Positions 16,716 through 25,402 are shown, counted from the first letter of the stretch. The stretch is DNA of 34,998 nt from UBA4466 sp963925035 (GCA_963925035.1 CAWUSK010000008.1:1-34998); one strand, 5' to 3'. The notes: generated by a model not told the origin, from the sequence alone. Translations and numbers: made by a program.

Positions 16716-17533
16716 AGCAAATTTTATCTTTTTTGTGTGTCTTTTTCGTGATTGGAGCTTCAACCGGACAAGGAATTGTTCCAGCTGGTGCGCGATCTAT
16801 GTCCATGGGAACTGCATCTGCGACTTTTGACGATGTTTGGGCGTATCAAAACAATCCTGGAGCATTAGGCGCGATAAAAACGTTTTCAGCTGGATTGTCG
16901 TATGAAAATCGATTTTTGCTGAAGGAGTTTCAAACGCAAGGTTTTGCAGTAGCGATTCCGTTGAAGGTTGGAGTTATTTCAGTTGGTGGAGATATGTTCG
17001 GTTATCGAAATTATAGATCTTACCAAGCGGGAATTGGCTACAGTATGAAGCTTTCAGAAAAGTTTTTTGCTGGAGTTCAATTGAATTACAAAGGATTATC
17101 TCTTTCATCTAATTACGGCTCAAAACATACGATTAGTGCGGCAGCTGGAATTTATGCTAAAGTCACGGAGAATTGGAAAATAGGAGTGAGCGCATACAAT
17201 GTCGGCCGAGCTAAACTTTCAGACTTTGAAGACGACCGGTTTTCTACCGTTATCCGTCTTGGAACATCGTATTTATTCTCAGAGAAATTCTTAATCGCTA
17301 TTGAAGGAGAAAAAGATATTGAGAATCCTTTCCGTTTTAAAACAGGATTGGAATACGAGCCGTTGAAGAATTTTTTCATCCGAGGAGGAATACAAACAAC
17401 TCCTGTCGAAGTTTCATTTGGATTCGGTTATCATTTCAATCAAGTGCATATTGGAATTGGAAGTTCGTACCATCAAATTTTGGGTTGGTCGCCTAATTTT
17501 TCAATTGTTTTTCTATCTAAATCCAAAGAGTGA
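16712..17533 (+). CDS. PorV/PorQ-like outer-membrane beta-barrel protein
   Basis: A 273-residue protein with a signal peptide (MKQILSFLCVFFVIGASTGQG) followed by the characteristic start GIVPAGARSMSMGTASATFDDVWAYQNNPGALG, as in PorV/PorQ and FadL-like barrels of Bacteroidetes. The rest is amphipathic strands ending with VHIGIGSSYHQILGWSPNFSIVF. PorV-type proteins work with type IX secretion as substrate shuttle components; a T9SS role is possible for this one but not proven, as many paralogues exist. Four-base overlaps link it to both neighbours (16712-16715 and 17530-17533). Confidence 0.78.
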   Translation: MKQILSFLCVFFVIGASTGQGIVPAGARSMSMGTASATFDDVWAYQNNPGALGAIKTFSAGLSYENRFLLKEFQTQGFAVAIPLKVGVISVGGDMFGYRNYRSYQAGIGYSMKLSEKFFAGVQLNYKGLSLSSNYGSKHTISAAAGIYAKVTENWKIGVSAYNVGRAKLSDFEDDRFSTVIRLGTSYLFSEKFLIAIEGEKDIENPFRFKTGLEYEPLKNFFIRGGIQTTPVEVSFGFGYHFNQVHIGIGSSYHQILGWSPNFSIVFLSKSKE

Positions 17534-19617
17534 TACGTTTAAAACATATCGTTATGTCCTCCTGCTTTCTTTTCCTTGGAACGTTTGCTTTTGGGCAGGT
17601 TGAAGACATGAAAAACACTGTAATCCAACAGCGTATTGAGTTTATTTCTGAACAATTGGAATCGGAAAGTATTGATTTAACGAATGTCGTCGAACAGTTG
17701 ATTTTTTTATACGACCATCCACTGAATTTAAACTCGGCAAGTTTCGAGCAATTGCAAGACATCGGTTTATTGTCGGACATTCAAATTAGTGATTTAATGC
17801 TGCACATTCGGCAATTCGGAAAGTTCATTTCCATTTATGAAATTCAATCGTTGAAGTATTGGGACATGAATACTATCCAAATGGTGTTGCCTTTTGTTCG
17901 TGTCGATGACAAGCTAGATCAATTGCATGTTTCATTAAAGGAAGCATTTCAACAAGGAAAGTTCGAAGCGTTTTTTAGATACCAAACTACAGGTGAAAAT
18001 AAAAAGGGATATTCAGATGTGCCTGATTCAATAATACAGAATAGCAATTCGTATTACTACGGAAACAAAGATAGATATTACACTCGTTTGCGCTTCAGTT
18101 ACCGAACGAATCTGAGTATCGGCATAACGGCTGAAAAAGATCCAGGAGAACAATTTTTTAAAGGAAATCAGAAATACGGTTTCGACTTTTATTCTGCACA
18201 CGCTTTTTACAAAGGGGGAAAATATGTCCGCTCAATCGCAATTGGAGATTACCAAGTACAAATCGGTCAAGGATTGAATTTGTGGTCGGGTTATGCATTC
18301 GGCAAAACGGCAGATGTTACAAATGTTAAGAAGTCTGCAAATTCATTGAAAGCTTATACTTCTGTCGATGAAACTCGATTTTTACGAGGTGCAGCGGTTG
18401 AATTAGGATATCAGAATTTTGAACTTACAGTGTTTGGCTCTTATAAAGGAGTCGATGCGACTATTCTTGCAGATTCACTCACGGAAGAACAGGAGTTTGT
18501 CTCTAGTGTTAATTTAACGGGACTTCACCGAACGAACTCAGAAGTAGCCAAGAAAAATCAGCTGCAAGAAATCATGGCTGGAGGGAATTTACGTTACAAA
18601 CGACGTTCGTTTCATGTTGGAATTGCTGGTGTTTATCAAGGTTACAACAAAACGTATTCGAAATCCATTTTGCCTTACAATCAATTCGATTTTAGAGGAA
18701 AAGGATCAGTTGGAATTAGCGCCGATTACAGTTGGGTAATTCGGAATTTTAACTTTTTCGGAGAAGTGGCAACTTCCACATACTCGGGTGGATTTGCGAA
18801 TTTGCATGGTGTATTATTTTCATTAGATCAACGTGCTTCAATGAGTGTTGTGTACCGCAATTATGGTAGAAATTATCAAACGTTTTACAATGCAGGTTTT
18901 TCGGAAGGAAGTAATACACAGAATGAAAGTGGTTTGTATGCTGGACTAAAAGTGAATTTGACACGAACGTTTTCGATTAATTCGTATGTTGATATTTTTA
19001 AATTTCCATGGATGAAGTACCAAGTAGATGCACCTTCCAATGGACATGAATTTATGATTCAACCATCGTACAAACCAACTCGTGGCTTGGAAGTTTATGC
19101 ACGATTTAGAGAACAACGACGACAAAAGAATAGCCGCGATTCTGATGGAACAATTACGGGAATTGAAGATGTTATTCAACGTAATTATCGGATAAATTTT
19201 AGTTATAAAGTTACGGAAAGTGTTCAGTTGAAATCGCGAATTGAATATGTAACGATTAACCGACCAAGTAATACACCAGAGGATGGAATTATTTTGACAC
19301 AAGACATTTTATTTAAGCCAAAATCATTTCCTTTGGATGTAACGTTGCGTTATGCTTTATTCGACACAGACAGTTACGACACACGAATTTATACGTATGA
19401 AAACAATGCGTTGTATGTCTTCTCCGTTCCATCTTATTATTACAAAGGAAGTCGTGCCTATGCGATGATTCGCTACACATTTTTGCGGAAATTTGATCTC
19501 TGGGTGCGTTATGGAGTTAGTATCTACGCGAATCGAAAATCTTTAGGTTCAGGCTCAGAAGAAATTCTAGGGAATACAAAATCTGACATTACGGTTCAAT
19601 TGAGAATGACGTTGTAG
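17530..19617 (+). CDS. Outer-membrane protein with N-terminal helix-hairpin-helix region and beta-barrel
   Basis: A 695-residue protein with a signal peptide (SSCFLFLGTFAFGQV). Residues ~45-125 hold two helix-hairpin-helix-like units of the ComEA type: PLNLNSASFEQLQDIGLLSD and FGKFISIYEIQSLKYWDMNTIQ. From about residue 140 the sequence is a long series of amphipathic strands with many Tyr/Phe and Arg, typical of a large barrel. The function is unknown; HhH regions usually bind DNA, but in this exported context that is only conjecture. GTG 17530 overlaps the stop of the preceding gene; ATG 17554 is an alternative and would leave a shorter but usable signal. Confidence 0.78.
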   Translation: MIRLKHIVMSSCFLFLGTFAFGQVEDMKNTVIQQRIEFISEQLESESIDLTNVVEQLIFLYDHPLNLNSASFEQLQDIGLLSDIQISDLMLHIRQFGKFISIYEIQSLKYWDMNTIQMVLPFVRVDDKLDQLHVSLKEAFQQGKFEAFFRYQTTGENKKGYSDVPDSIIQNSNSYYYGNKDRYYTRLRFSYRTNLSIGITAEKDPGEQFFKGNQKYGFDFYSAHAFYKGGKYVRSIAIGDYQVQIGQGLNLWSGYAFGKTADVTNVKKSANSLKAYTSVDETRFLRGAAVELGYQNFELTVFGSYKGVDATILADSLTEEQEFVSSVNLTGLHRTNSEVAKKNQLQEIMAGGNLRYKRRSFHVGIAGVYQGYNKTYSKSILPYNQFDFRGKGSVGISADYSWVIRNFNFFGEVATSTYSGGFANLHGVLFSLDQRASMSVVYRNYGRNYQTFYNAGFSEGSNTQNESGLYAGLKVNLTRTFSINSYVDIFKFPWMKYQVDAPSNGHEFMIQPSYKPTRGLEVYARFREQRRQKNSRDSDGTITGIEDVIQRNYRINFSYKVTESVQLKSRIEYVTINRPSNTPEDGIILTQDILFKPKSFPLDVTLRYALFDTDSYDTRIYTYENNALYVFSVPSYYYKGSRAYAMIRYTFLRKFDLWVRYGVSIYANRKSLGSGSEEILGNTKSDITVQLRMTL

Positions 19618-19716
19618 TAATTTACCTGAACTGCTTTGGTTTCTTTTGCTCAACTGCATTCTCTCCAATCTTGTCTTGTTTCAGTATAAAATGTTTCTAA
19701 TTCCGAGTTTGACACT

Positions 19717-20691
19717 TTATTTTACTTTTCGATTCGCATAAGGAATTTCCTTATCAGTCAACGAATGTAAGAAGTTTACCAAATCTGTTTTTTCTTGTTG
19801 TGTAAAATTCAGTGGTTTTAGCATTAAAGTATCCATATTGATCGGCTTTTTGACGAAGTCGTAGGGATTACTGTAATAATCAATTACTTCTTCCAAGCTG
19901 TTAAACATTCCGTTATGCATATATGGAGCTGTCAAGGCAACGTTTCTTAATCCTGGAACTTTAAATCCCCCAATATCTTCTTGTTTTTTCGTGAAGTCGA
20001 ATCGTCCTTTGTCCAATAATTTTACGCCATCGTAAAGTCCGATATTTCTAAATTCATCTCCAGTAAAATCAGGACCAAAGTGACAGTCAAAACATTTGGA
20101 CTTATCATCAAGGAATAATTTTCTACCTCTTTGTTGAGATTCAGTCATTGCATTTAAATCCACGCCGTTTACAAATAAATCGTGCGGAGCGCTACCGTCA
20201 CTTTCAAGGCTTCGTTGAAATTCAGAGAGTGCATTTGCTACATTCTTTGCATTAGGTTCTTCCTTGTAGATTTTATTGAACAAACGAACGTATTCAGGGT
20301 TCGCCTTAATTCTTTTCACGGCTTCGTCAAACGACAAGTTCATTTCCAATGGATTTTCGACAGGTCCAATTGCTTGTTCTTCTAAAGAAGCAGCTCTTCC
20401 ATCATGAAAGAAAAACGAACGGCTCAACATATTCATAACTGAAGGCGTATTTCTTGTTCCGACGCTGTCATTTACTCCCAACGAAAAAGCTTTGTTATCT
20501 GCAAAGGCAAATTGTGGTTGGTGACAGCTAGCACATGCCAAAGAATTGTCAAGTGAAAGAATAGGGTCAAAGAAAAGTTCTTCACCGAGTTCAATCTCAT
20601 CCCTGACTTTAAGTTTTTCAATGGTCACATCTTCCTTCTCCGCGCAACGAAAAGCCAAGAAAATAAATGCTGTGAAGTAGAGGAATTTCAT
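19717..20691 (-). CDS. Di-haem cytochrome c peroxidase (CcpA/MauG family)
   Basis: A periplasmic enzyme that reduces H2O2 using electrons from cytochrome c. Two CxxCH haem-attachment motifs are present: CASCH at 53-57 and CFDCH at 200-204. Other family features are GEELFFDPILSLDNSLACASCH, the conserved NTPSVMN (81-87), HDGRA (96-100) and the C-terminal FKVPGLRNVALTAPYMHNGMF. The 324-residue length is normal. A hydrophobic N-terminus with cysteine 16 (FLAFRC) may be a lipoprotein signal, although arginine just before the cysteine is unusual. MauG-type modification activity is an alternative that sequence alone cannot exclude. The promoter lies almost on the start codon. Confidence 0.93.
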   Translation of the reverse strand: MKFLYFTAFIFLAFRCAEKEDVTIEKLKVRDEIELGEELFFDPILSLDNSLACASCHQPQFAFADNKAFSLGVNDSVGTRNTPSVMNMLSRSFFFHDGRAASLEEQAIGPVENPLEMNLSFDEAVKRIKANPEYVRLFNKIYKEEPNAKNVANALSEFQRSLESDGSAPHDLFVNGVDLNAMTESQQRGRKLFLDDKSKCFDCHFGPDFTGDEFRNIGLYDGVKLLDKGRFDFTKKQEDIGGFKVPGLRNVALTAPYMHNGMFNSLEEVIDYYSNPYDFVKKPINMDTLMLKPLNFTQQEKTDLVNFLHSLTDKEIPYANRKVK

Positions 20692-20695
20692 AATG

Positions 20696-20703
20696 CAAAA
20701 GTA
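20696..20703 (-). promoter_or_regulatory. -7 element of the cytochrome c peroxidase gene
   Basis: The minus strand reads TACTTTTG, an exact TAnnTTTG match, with only CATT between it and the ATG. No convincing -33 element was identified. Confidence 0.5.
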
Positions 20704-20861
20704 AGTATTTATTCCTCAAATTTAGTCTGTATATTATTATGAATAAATGAGCCCGGGCATATTTCTTCGATTATAATTCAAAAGTTTTCTTTGAGTTTAA
20801 TCTTGAATAACCCTCATAGGCATAAATGGTGTAATCATCTGCTCACAGAAAGATTCATACT

Positions 20862-21409
20862 CTATTTATGCCTTCCAACTCCAACAGAAGATTCTTTGAT
20901 AAGGGCTGTTGCAATTTGGCTGTGCTTGTTTCGGACGTATACCGTAATAAAGGTGTTAGATTGGACACTGAATTTAACATTCACAATAATGGTTTTGTAT
21001 TTATTAAAAAAAACAACACTGGTGTCTTCGTGATATGCCATATAATACCATGGTAATTCCTTTAGTTGGATTTCGGCAACCGTTCTTCTGAGTTATTGAA
21101 TCCCTTCCATATGGTAGGAATGGATTGAACTTATTGGATGATCATTTGAAATACACTATACGGCAGATTGTATTGCGCCAATTGTAAAGTCATTCGCGTC
21201 AATCACTTTCGCAAGTTTCGGCCATTCTTCTGGTGACATTTGACCGATACTAAAATCATCATCCAATTGCGGACTGCTATTTGATCTTTGACAACAAAAC
21301 CCGAAACCCGAATCTAACTTTTGCTGATGAGGTGTTAAACATATGGTTTTGGGCAGACATGGATACAAGTTGCAGTGCAAACTTTAAGATGCTCTTCTCT
21401 AGTGGTCAT
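20862..21409 (-). pseudogene. Probable decayed gene in a large intergenic region
   Basis: The gap 20692-21581 (890 bases) has no intact gene. On the minus strand an ATG at 21409 opens MTTREEHLKVCTATC, which resembles the start of a small Cys-rich Bacteroidetes family, but stops after 24 codons. A second frame then carries SIGQMSPEEWPKLAKVIDANDF to a stop at 21156-21158 and, in that same frame, two further stop-free stretches, the last being LKELPWYYMAYHEDTSVVFF and on to a stop at 20862-20864. One frameshift and two internal stops over 548 bases suggest a dead gene. The composition is protein-like but I cannot name the family. The remainder of the gap (20692-20861 and 21410-21581) shows nothing I can assign. 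Confidence 0.35.
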
Positions 21410-21581
21410 AGGATTTATTTTGTAGTCGTATTATTAGACCATTTTTAAATGAGTAATATAATAGTTTTTCTCAATATGAGCTTACGCTTAATTAATTTTC
21501 ACTTTATCCTAATGGTAGTTGTTAATATGTGAGTGAACGTCAATGATCATTATATAAATCGGTGTTTGGAATAACTAGAAA

Positions 21582-22202
21582 TTAGTATTCAATATCCAAA
21601 TTAAATATCGTTTTCAACGTGTGCAAATAAGGGTTTTTACGAGCCAGTGAAGCGAACTTGTCTTTTCCTGTTTGGAATTTTACTTCGGCATCAGGCGTTG
21701 ACGTCATTTTTAGCTCAACATGAAGGTCGTAGTTTTTTAATTCTTTACGCAAGAAGCCTAGTAAATCTGATAAAAGTGGTCGAATATAATCGACTTGAAC
21801 CTCATTGTCTACTTCCAAATCGTATGAAATGTCTGATTTAGCTTTCGGGTCACGTTTAATCAATGCATTGTAAAAGGTATCTCTTCCTTCGTCTTTCATT
21901 TGAAAGGCAAAACGTCTCCAGTACATTTTAAGATCGTCAATGGAAAATGGGTTGCGTGGCATGTTGCTCAAATCAACTGCGCCATCGACATTTTCTTCTG
22001 CTTTTTTCTCCATCATTTGTTTAATGGAAAGAGATGAAGAATTGAGTTTTCCAGATGGAGCAGTCATTACGCGCGGCGCAACTTTTTCCACTGGCTGCAG
22101 CGAAGCCGGTTTGACTTCAGGTTTGTTGATCACTTTCGTAGTAACCTTGTCTCTTAAATTCTGATTTGGGTAAGGAATTATCTTAACTAGATCCGTTAGG
22201 GA
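21582..22202 (-). CDS. dnaX: DNA polymerase III tau-specific C-terminal region, in the -1 frame of dnaX
   Basis: This frame is open without a stop from the A10 run at the end of the gamma-like gene to 21582. A GTG at 22133 could act as an independent start (183 residues), but the 69 bases before it are also open and coding-like (SLTDLVKIIPYPNQNLRDKV). The protein has a low-complexity, proline/lysine-rich linker, then a folded domain from about PFSIDDLKMYWRRFAFQMKDEG to LARKNPYLHTLKTIFNLDI, which I recognise as the conserved C-terminal domain of Bacteroidetes DnaX (tau). A one-base shift at the A run fuses it to the upstream gene to give about 576 residues, the normal full length. It is not a plausible separate gene. 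Confidence 0.85.
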   Translation of the reverse strand, partial: SLTDLVKIIPYPNQNLRDKVTTKVINKPEVKPASLQPVEKVAPRVMTAPSGKLNSSSLSIKQMMEKKAEENVDGAVDLSNMPRNPFSIDDLKMYWRRFAFQMKDEGRDTFYNALIKRDPKAKSDISYDLEVDNEVQVDYIRPLLSDLLGFLRKELKNYDLHVELKMTSTPDAEVKFQTGKDKFASLARKNPYLHTLKTIFNLDIEY

Positions 22203-23311
22203 TTTTTTTTTTCAAGCTCCTGATTGATGGAACATAATTGCATGAAGGCCATTTCGACCAGCAGTCGTTGGTTCTTTGCGGCTTTGTATTCCACATCTGC
22301 ACGACTTAAAACGCCTAGAGCACGAAGAATGTGAGTTCCTTCTACACGTTTCGATTGCTCAACGAATTTTTCTTGAATCGACTCTCCAACTTCTAATAAT
22401 TTAGCTGTTCGGACATCTTTACAAACCAATAAATTCCTGAAATGATCTGCTAGTCCAACTATGCAATTGTGCATGTCAAATCCTTTCTCCACAATATCGT
22501 TCAATAGTAATAGAACGTTTGGAATGTCTTCTTTTAATGTGTTGTCAACGATTTGGAAATAGTAATCGTAATCTAAGATGTTTAGATTGTCAATGACATT
22601 TTGATACGTAATCGAGTTTCCCGAAAATGTAACAATTTGATCGAAAATTGAAAGTGAATCACGTAATGCTCCGTCTGCTTTTTGTGCAATGATATGCAAA
22701 GCATCAGGTTCTGCGGTAATACCTTCTTTTTCTGCTATGAAAGCTAAATGATCAGCAATGTCTTTGACTTTGATTCTATTGAAATCAAAAATTTGACAAC
22801 GCGATAAAATGGTTGGAATAATCTTGTGTTTTTCTGTTGTTGCTAGAATGAAAATCGCGTGTTTTGGCGGCTCTTCTAACGTTTTTAAAAACGCATTAAA
22901 TGCTGAAGAGGACAACATGTGAACCTCATCAATGATATAGATTTTGTGCGTTCCCAATTGCGGAGCGACACGTACTTTATCAATTAAATTTCTGATTTCT
23001 TCTACTGAGTTGTTCGAAGCACCATCTAATTCATACACATTCAAAGATGCTCCAGAATTAAACGATTTACAAGATTCACATTCATCACAGGCTTCAATGT
23101 TTTCCGTTCTGTTAAAACAATTGATTGTTTTCGCTAAGATTCGCGCTGTAGAAGTTTTACCAACTCCACGTGACCCACAGAATAAAAAGGCTTGTGCTAA
23201 ATGATCGTTTTTTATAGCGTTACGCAAAGTAGACGTAATCGATTTTTGACCAACAACGGTGTCAAAAGTCTGGGGTCTATATTTTCTCGCGGAAACTACG
23301 AATTCACTCAT
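22196..23311 (-). CDS. dnaX: DNA polymerase III subunit gamma (clamp-loader core of DnaX)
   Basis: The ATPase of the clamp loader that places the sliding clamp on DNA. Residues seen: Walker A GSRGVGKT (46-53), the zinc-binding cysteines C65, C75, C78 and C81, Walker B IYIIDEVH (124-131) and the SRC motif (170-172) with the arginine finger. The 0 frame ends 371 residues in, with GAA AAA AAA AAT CCC TAA, immediately after clamp-loader domain III; this is the extent of a gamma subunit, while tau needs the region in the next frame. The ATG at 23311 has a -7 box just upstream. Confidence 0.93.
   Translation of the reverse strand: MSEFVVSARKYRPQTFDTVVGQKSITSTLRNAIKNDHLAQAFLFCGSRGVGKTSTARILAKTINCFNRTENIEACDECESCKSFNSGASLNVYELDGASNNSVEEIRNLIDKVRVAPQLGTHKIYIIDEVHMLSSSAFNAFLKTLEEPPKHAIFILATTEKHKIIPTILSRCQIFDFNRIKVKDIADHLAFIAEKEGITAEPDALHIIAQKADGALRDSLSIFDQIVTFSGNSITYQNVIDNLNILDYDYYFQIVDNTLKEDIPNVLLLLNDIVEKGFDMHNCIVGLADHFRNLLVCKDVRTAKLLEVGESIQEKFVEQSKRVEGTHILRALGVLSRADVEYKAAKNQRLLVEMAFMQLCSINQELEKKNP
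22203..22212 (-). promoter_or_regulatory. A10 slippery run in dnaX (candidate recoding site)
   Basis: On the coding (minus) strand CTTG is followed by ten A and TCCCTAA. In the 0 frame this gives E-K-K-N-P-stop; a -1 ribosomal shift on A AAA AAA, or slippage to eleven A during transcription, gives E-K-K-K-S-L-T-D and continues through the tau domain. A Shine-Dalgarno-like AGGAG lies four bases before the run (22217-22221), closer than the ~10 bases of the E. coli stimulator. I see no strong stem-loop downstream. Confidence 0.65.
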
Positions 23312-23315
23312 GTAA

Positions 23316-23323
23316 CAAAGTTA
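23316..23323 (-). promoter_or_regulatory. -7 element of dnaX
   Basis: The minus strand reads TAACTTTG, an exact TAnnTTTG match, with TTAC before the ATG. This leaves room for only a few untranslated bases, if any. Confidence 0.5.
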
Positions 23324-23383
23324 ATTTTTTGTTGGAATTAATAAAAGCGAAAAGTGATATTGTTAATAAGTTCTGTTTTATAT

Positions 23384-23456
23384 GATAATTAACAATTGAT
23401 AATTAAATTTCAAACCGAAGGCAATTATCAATTCTCCATTATTAATTGTCAATTCA
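23384..23456. repeat. AT-rich imperfect inverted repeat
   Basis: AATTGATAATT (23394-23404) and AATTATCAATT (23423-23433) are exact reverse complements within a wider AT-rich block in which variants of ATTAACAATTGATAATT recur. It lies between dnaX and the desaturase gene and is either a low-complexity intergenic repeat or a weak terminator for neither strand in particular. Confidence 0.4.
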
Positions 23457-24927
23457 TTTTATGGTCGTCGAACAAGCATTTACAAGCAATATTTGCACTA
23501 TTCAAAGCCAACGGTATTCCTCCTCCGGGATGCACTGAAACACCAGCAAAATACAATCCGCTTATGCGTTTACTGTAATTTGGGTGGCGGTAAAACGCTG
23601 AGAAACGGTTGTTTGATGCATTGCCGTAAATCGAACCTTGTTTACCTGAGTAACGCTCTTCGATATCACGTGGATCGAGCGTAATTTCTGTTGCAATCAA
23701 TGAAGTAATGTCTTCGCCAAGTAAATTAGACATTTTTTCAATTACAAATGCTCTTTTTTCGTTGATTTCATTGTCCCAATCTTGGCCGTTTTCAATTGGA
23801 GCATTGATGAGTACAAACCAATTCTCGCAACCCGCTGGCGCATCGTCGGGAATGGCTTTTGATGAAATGTACAGGTAAAATGAAGGGTCTTTTGAGATGG
23901 TTTTGGATTCAAAAGCCTCATCAAATTCGCCTTTGTCGTTGTCAGAGAAAATCATATTGTGAACATGCAGCGTCTCAAATGACTTTTTAATTCCCCAGTG
24001 AAAGGCAAGTACAGAACTCGATTTCTCTTGATTTAGAATTTTTGTCGGTTGATATTCTTCTTTCAATAAACGTTCATATGTGAATGAAATATCCATGTTT
24101 GAGACTACAAATTCACAATCGAATTGTTGTTGCGCTGTTTTAATTCCTTTTATCGCTTTATCACGGACAATGATTTTTTCGACTTTTTCTCCAAAATGAA
24201 AATGGACACCTTGCTCTTTTGCTAATTCCATCAAGGCATCGGTGATTTGAATCATTCCATTTTTTGGTAAGAATGGAGGTGTGTTGATTTCTAAATGAGA
24301 AATCATATTCAACATTGCCGGAGCCTTGAATGGGTGACTTCCGTTGTACTGAGCAAAACGATTGAAGATTTGAACAGTTCTTTCGTTCTTGAAAGCTTTG
24401 GAATTCTCGTCGTTCATGGTGCTGAAAAGTTTGTAACTTGGTAAATGAGCGAGCGCTTTCACTAATTTTTTTCCAAACAAGCCTGTCCATCGGTGCAAGG
24501 ACTTTTCGATGAATAGGGGAGAGATGAGTAAATAATTTTTCTCTGCTTTTGTTAAATAGTTGTTTACACTATCTGGGTTCTCACCTAATTTCTCAACTAT
24601 TTCAGCAACGACTTGTGAGCGAGTGCTTCCCAATTCCAGCTGTGTTCCATCGGTGAAAAAGTATTTAAAAGAAAGGTCAAGCTCTGCCATTTCAAAAGCA
24701 GAAAAATCTTTACCGCACAAGCGGTAAAGATCTTCTAAATATTCTGGGCTGGTAAGCAGTGATGGACCTAGGTCGAATCGATATCCGTCTACAGAACGAC
24801 TATTGATTTTCCCTCCTGGAAAAAGATTCGCTTCAAATACATGTGTTTCAATGCCTTTGTTTGCCAACCGAATTGCAGATGCAAGTCCAGCTATACCAGC
24901 GCCAATAATTGCTGCTTTTTTTTGCAT
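23449..24927 (-). CDS. Phytoene desaturase-family carotenoid oxidoreductase (CrtI/CrtD type)
   Basis: A 492-residue FAD-dependent desaturase of carotenoid synthesis. The N-terminal dinucleotide-binding fold is complete: AAIIGAGIAGLASAIRLANKG (about 5-25), then VFEANLFPGGKINS. The C-terminus has the family signature GLYFAGVSVHPGGGIPLALNSANIA. YRFDLGPSLLTSPEYLEDLY (about 49-68) is typical of CrtI-like enzymes. Whether it desaturates phytoene or acts later as a hydroxyneurosporene-type (CrtD) desaturase cannot be decided from sequence; no other crt gene is in this window, and Bacteroidetes often keep a second copy outside the main cluster. It starts six bases after the cyclophilin stop codon, so the two are probably co-transcribed. 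Confidence 0.87.
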   Translation of the reverse strand: MQKKAAIIGAGIAGLASAIRLANKGIETHVFEANLFPGGKINSRSVDGYRFDLGPSLLTSPEYLEDLYRLCGKDFSAFEMAELDLSFKYFFTDGTQLELGSTRSQVVAEIVEKLGENPDSVNNYLTKAEKNYLLISPLFIEKSLHRWTGLFGKKLVKALAHLPSYKLFSTMNDENSKAFKNERTVQIFNRFAQYNGSHPFKAPAMLNMISHLEINTPPFLPKNGMIQITDALMELAKEQGVHFHFGEKVEKIIVRDKAIKGIKTAQQQFDCEFVVSNMDISFTYERLLKEEYQPTKILNQEKSSSVLAFHWGIKKSFETLHVHNMIFSDNDKGEFDEAFESKTISKDPSFYLYISSKAIPDDAPAGCENWFVLINAPIENGQDWDNEINEKRAFVIEKMSNLLGEDITSLIATEITLDPRDIEERYSGKQGSIYGNASNNRFSAFYRHPNYSKRISGLYFAGVSVHPGGGIPLALNSANIACKCLFDDHKMN

Positions 24928-24933
24928 TAATGC

Positions 24934-25386
24934 TTAGTCTAGGAATTTAATTGAATCGATGCTATCGTCTTCTTTGATTAAGTCAATTACGTCAAGACCT
25001 TCAGTCACAATTCCAAAACATGTGTGAACTCCGTCTAAATGTGCAGTATTATTTCTTGAGTGACAAACAAAAAATTGTGACCCACCAGTATTTTTTCCAG
25101 CGTGTGCCATAGAAAGAACTCCTCTTTCGTGATGTTGGTTCCCACCACTTACCTCACAATCGATTTGATATCCAGGACCGCCGGTTCCAGCCATTCCACT
25201 TGCTCCATCTCTAGAGTTTGGACATCCACCTTGAATTACGAAGTCAGGAAGTACACGGTGCCATTTCAGTCCGTCATAATATCCATCTTTTGCTAATTTC
25301 ACAAAGTTTGCTACCGTTTTAGGTGCGTCAACATCATAAAACTTAACTTTCATTTCCCCTTTGTTTGTCTTAATAATTGCTTCCAT
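24934..25386 (-). CDS. Peptidyl-prolyl cis-trans isomerase, cyclophilin type
   Basis: Catalyses cis-trans isomerisation of prolyl bonds during protein folding. It is a single-domain cyclophilin of 150 residues without signal peptide, so cytoplasmic. Characteristic segments are WHRVLPDFVIQGGCPNSRDG (about 42-61) with the catalytic arginine, the long loop GTGGPGYQIDCE, GVLSMAHAGKNTGGSQFFVCHS (Q and F of the active site) and HLDGVHTCFGIVTEG. A TATCTTTG promoter element lies 16 bases upstream of the ATG. It is the first gene of a probable pair with the carotenoid desaturase; no functional connection is known. Confidence 0.94.
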   Translation of the reverse strand: MEAIIKTNKGEMKVKFYDVDAPKTVANFVKLAKDGYYDGLKWHRVLPDFVIQGGCPNSRDGASGMAGTGGPGYQIDCEVSGGNQHHERGVLSMAHAGKNTGGSQFFVCHSRNNTAHLDGVHTCFGIVTEGLDVIDLIKEDDSIDSIKFLD

Positions 25387-25402
25387 TATCTGTAATTTTT
25401 AG

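Noticed and set aside
20791..21056. Plus-strand open frames of 62-80 codons in the large gap
   Set aside because: They have no start context or protein-like pattern, and the minus-strand reading of the same bases looks more like protein.
22131..22133. GTG at 22133 as the start of an independent gene
   Set aside because: The frame is open and coding-like upstream of it to the A10 run, and the product is only the C-terminal part of DnaX tau; a separate gene is not needed.
23384..23456. AT-rich repeat as a replication origin or regulatory array
   Set aside because: Only loose variants of a low-complexity sequence are present; no DnaA-box pattern or regular spacing is visible.
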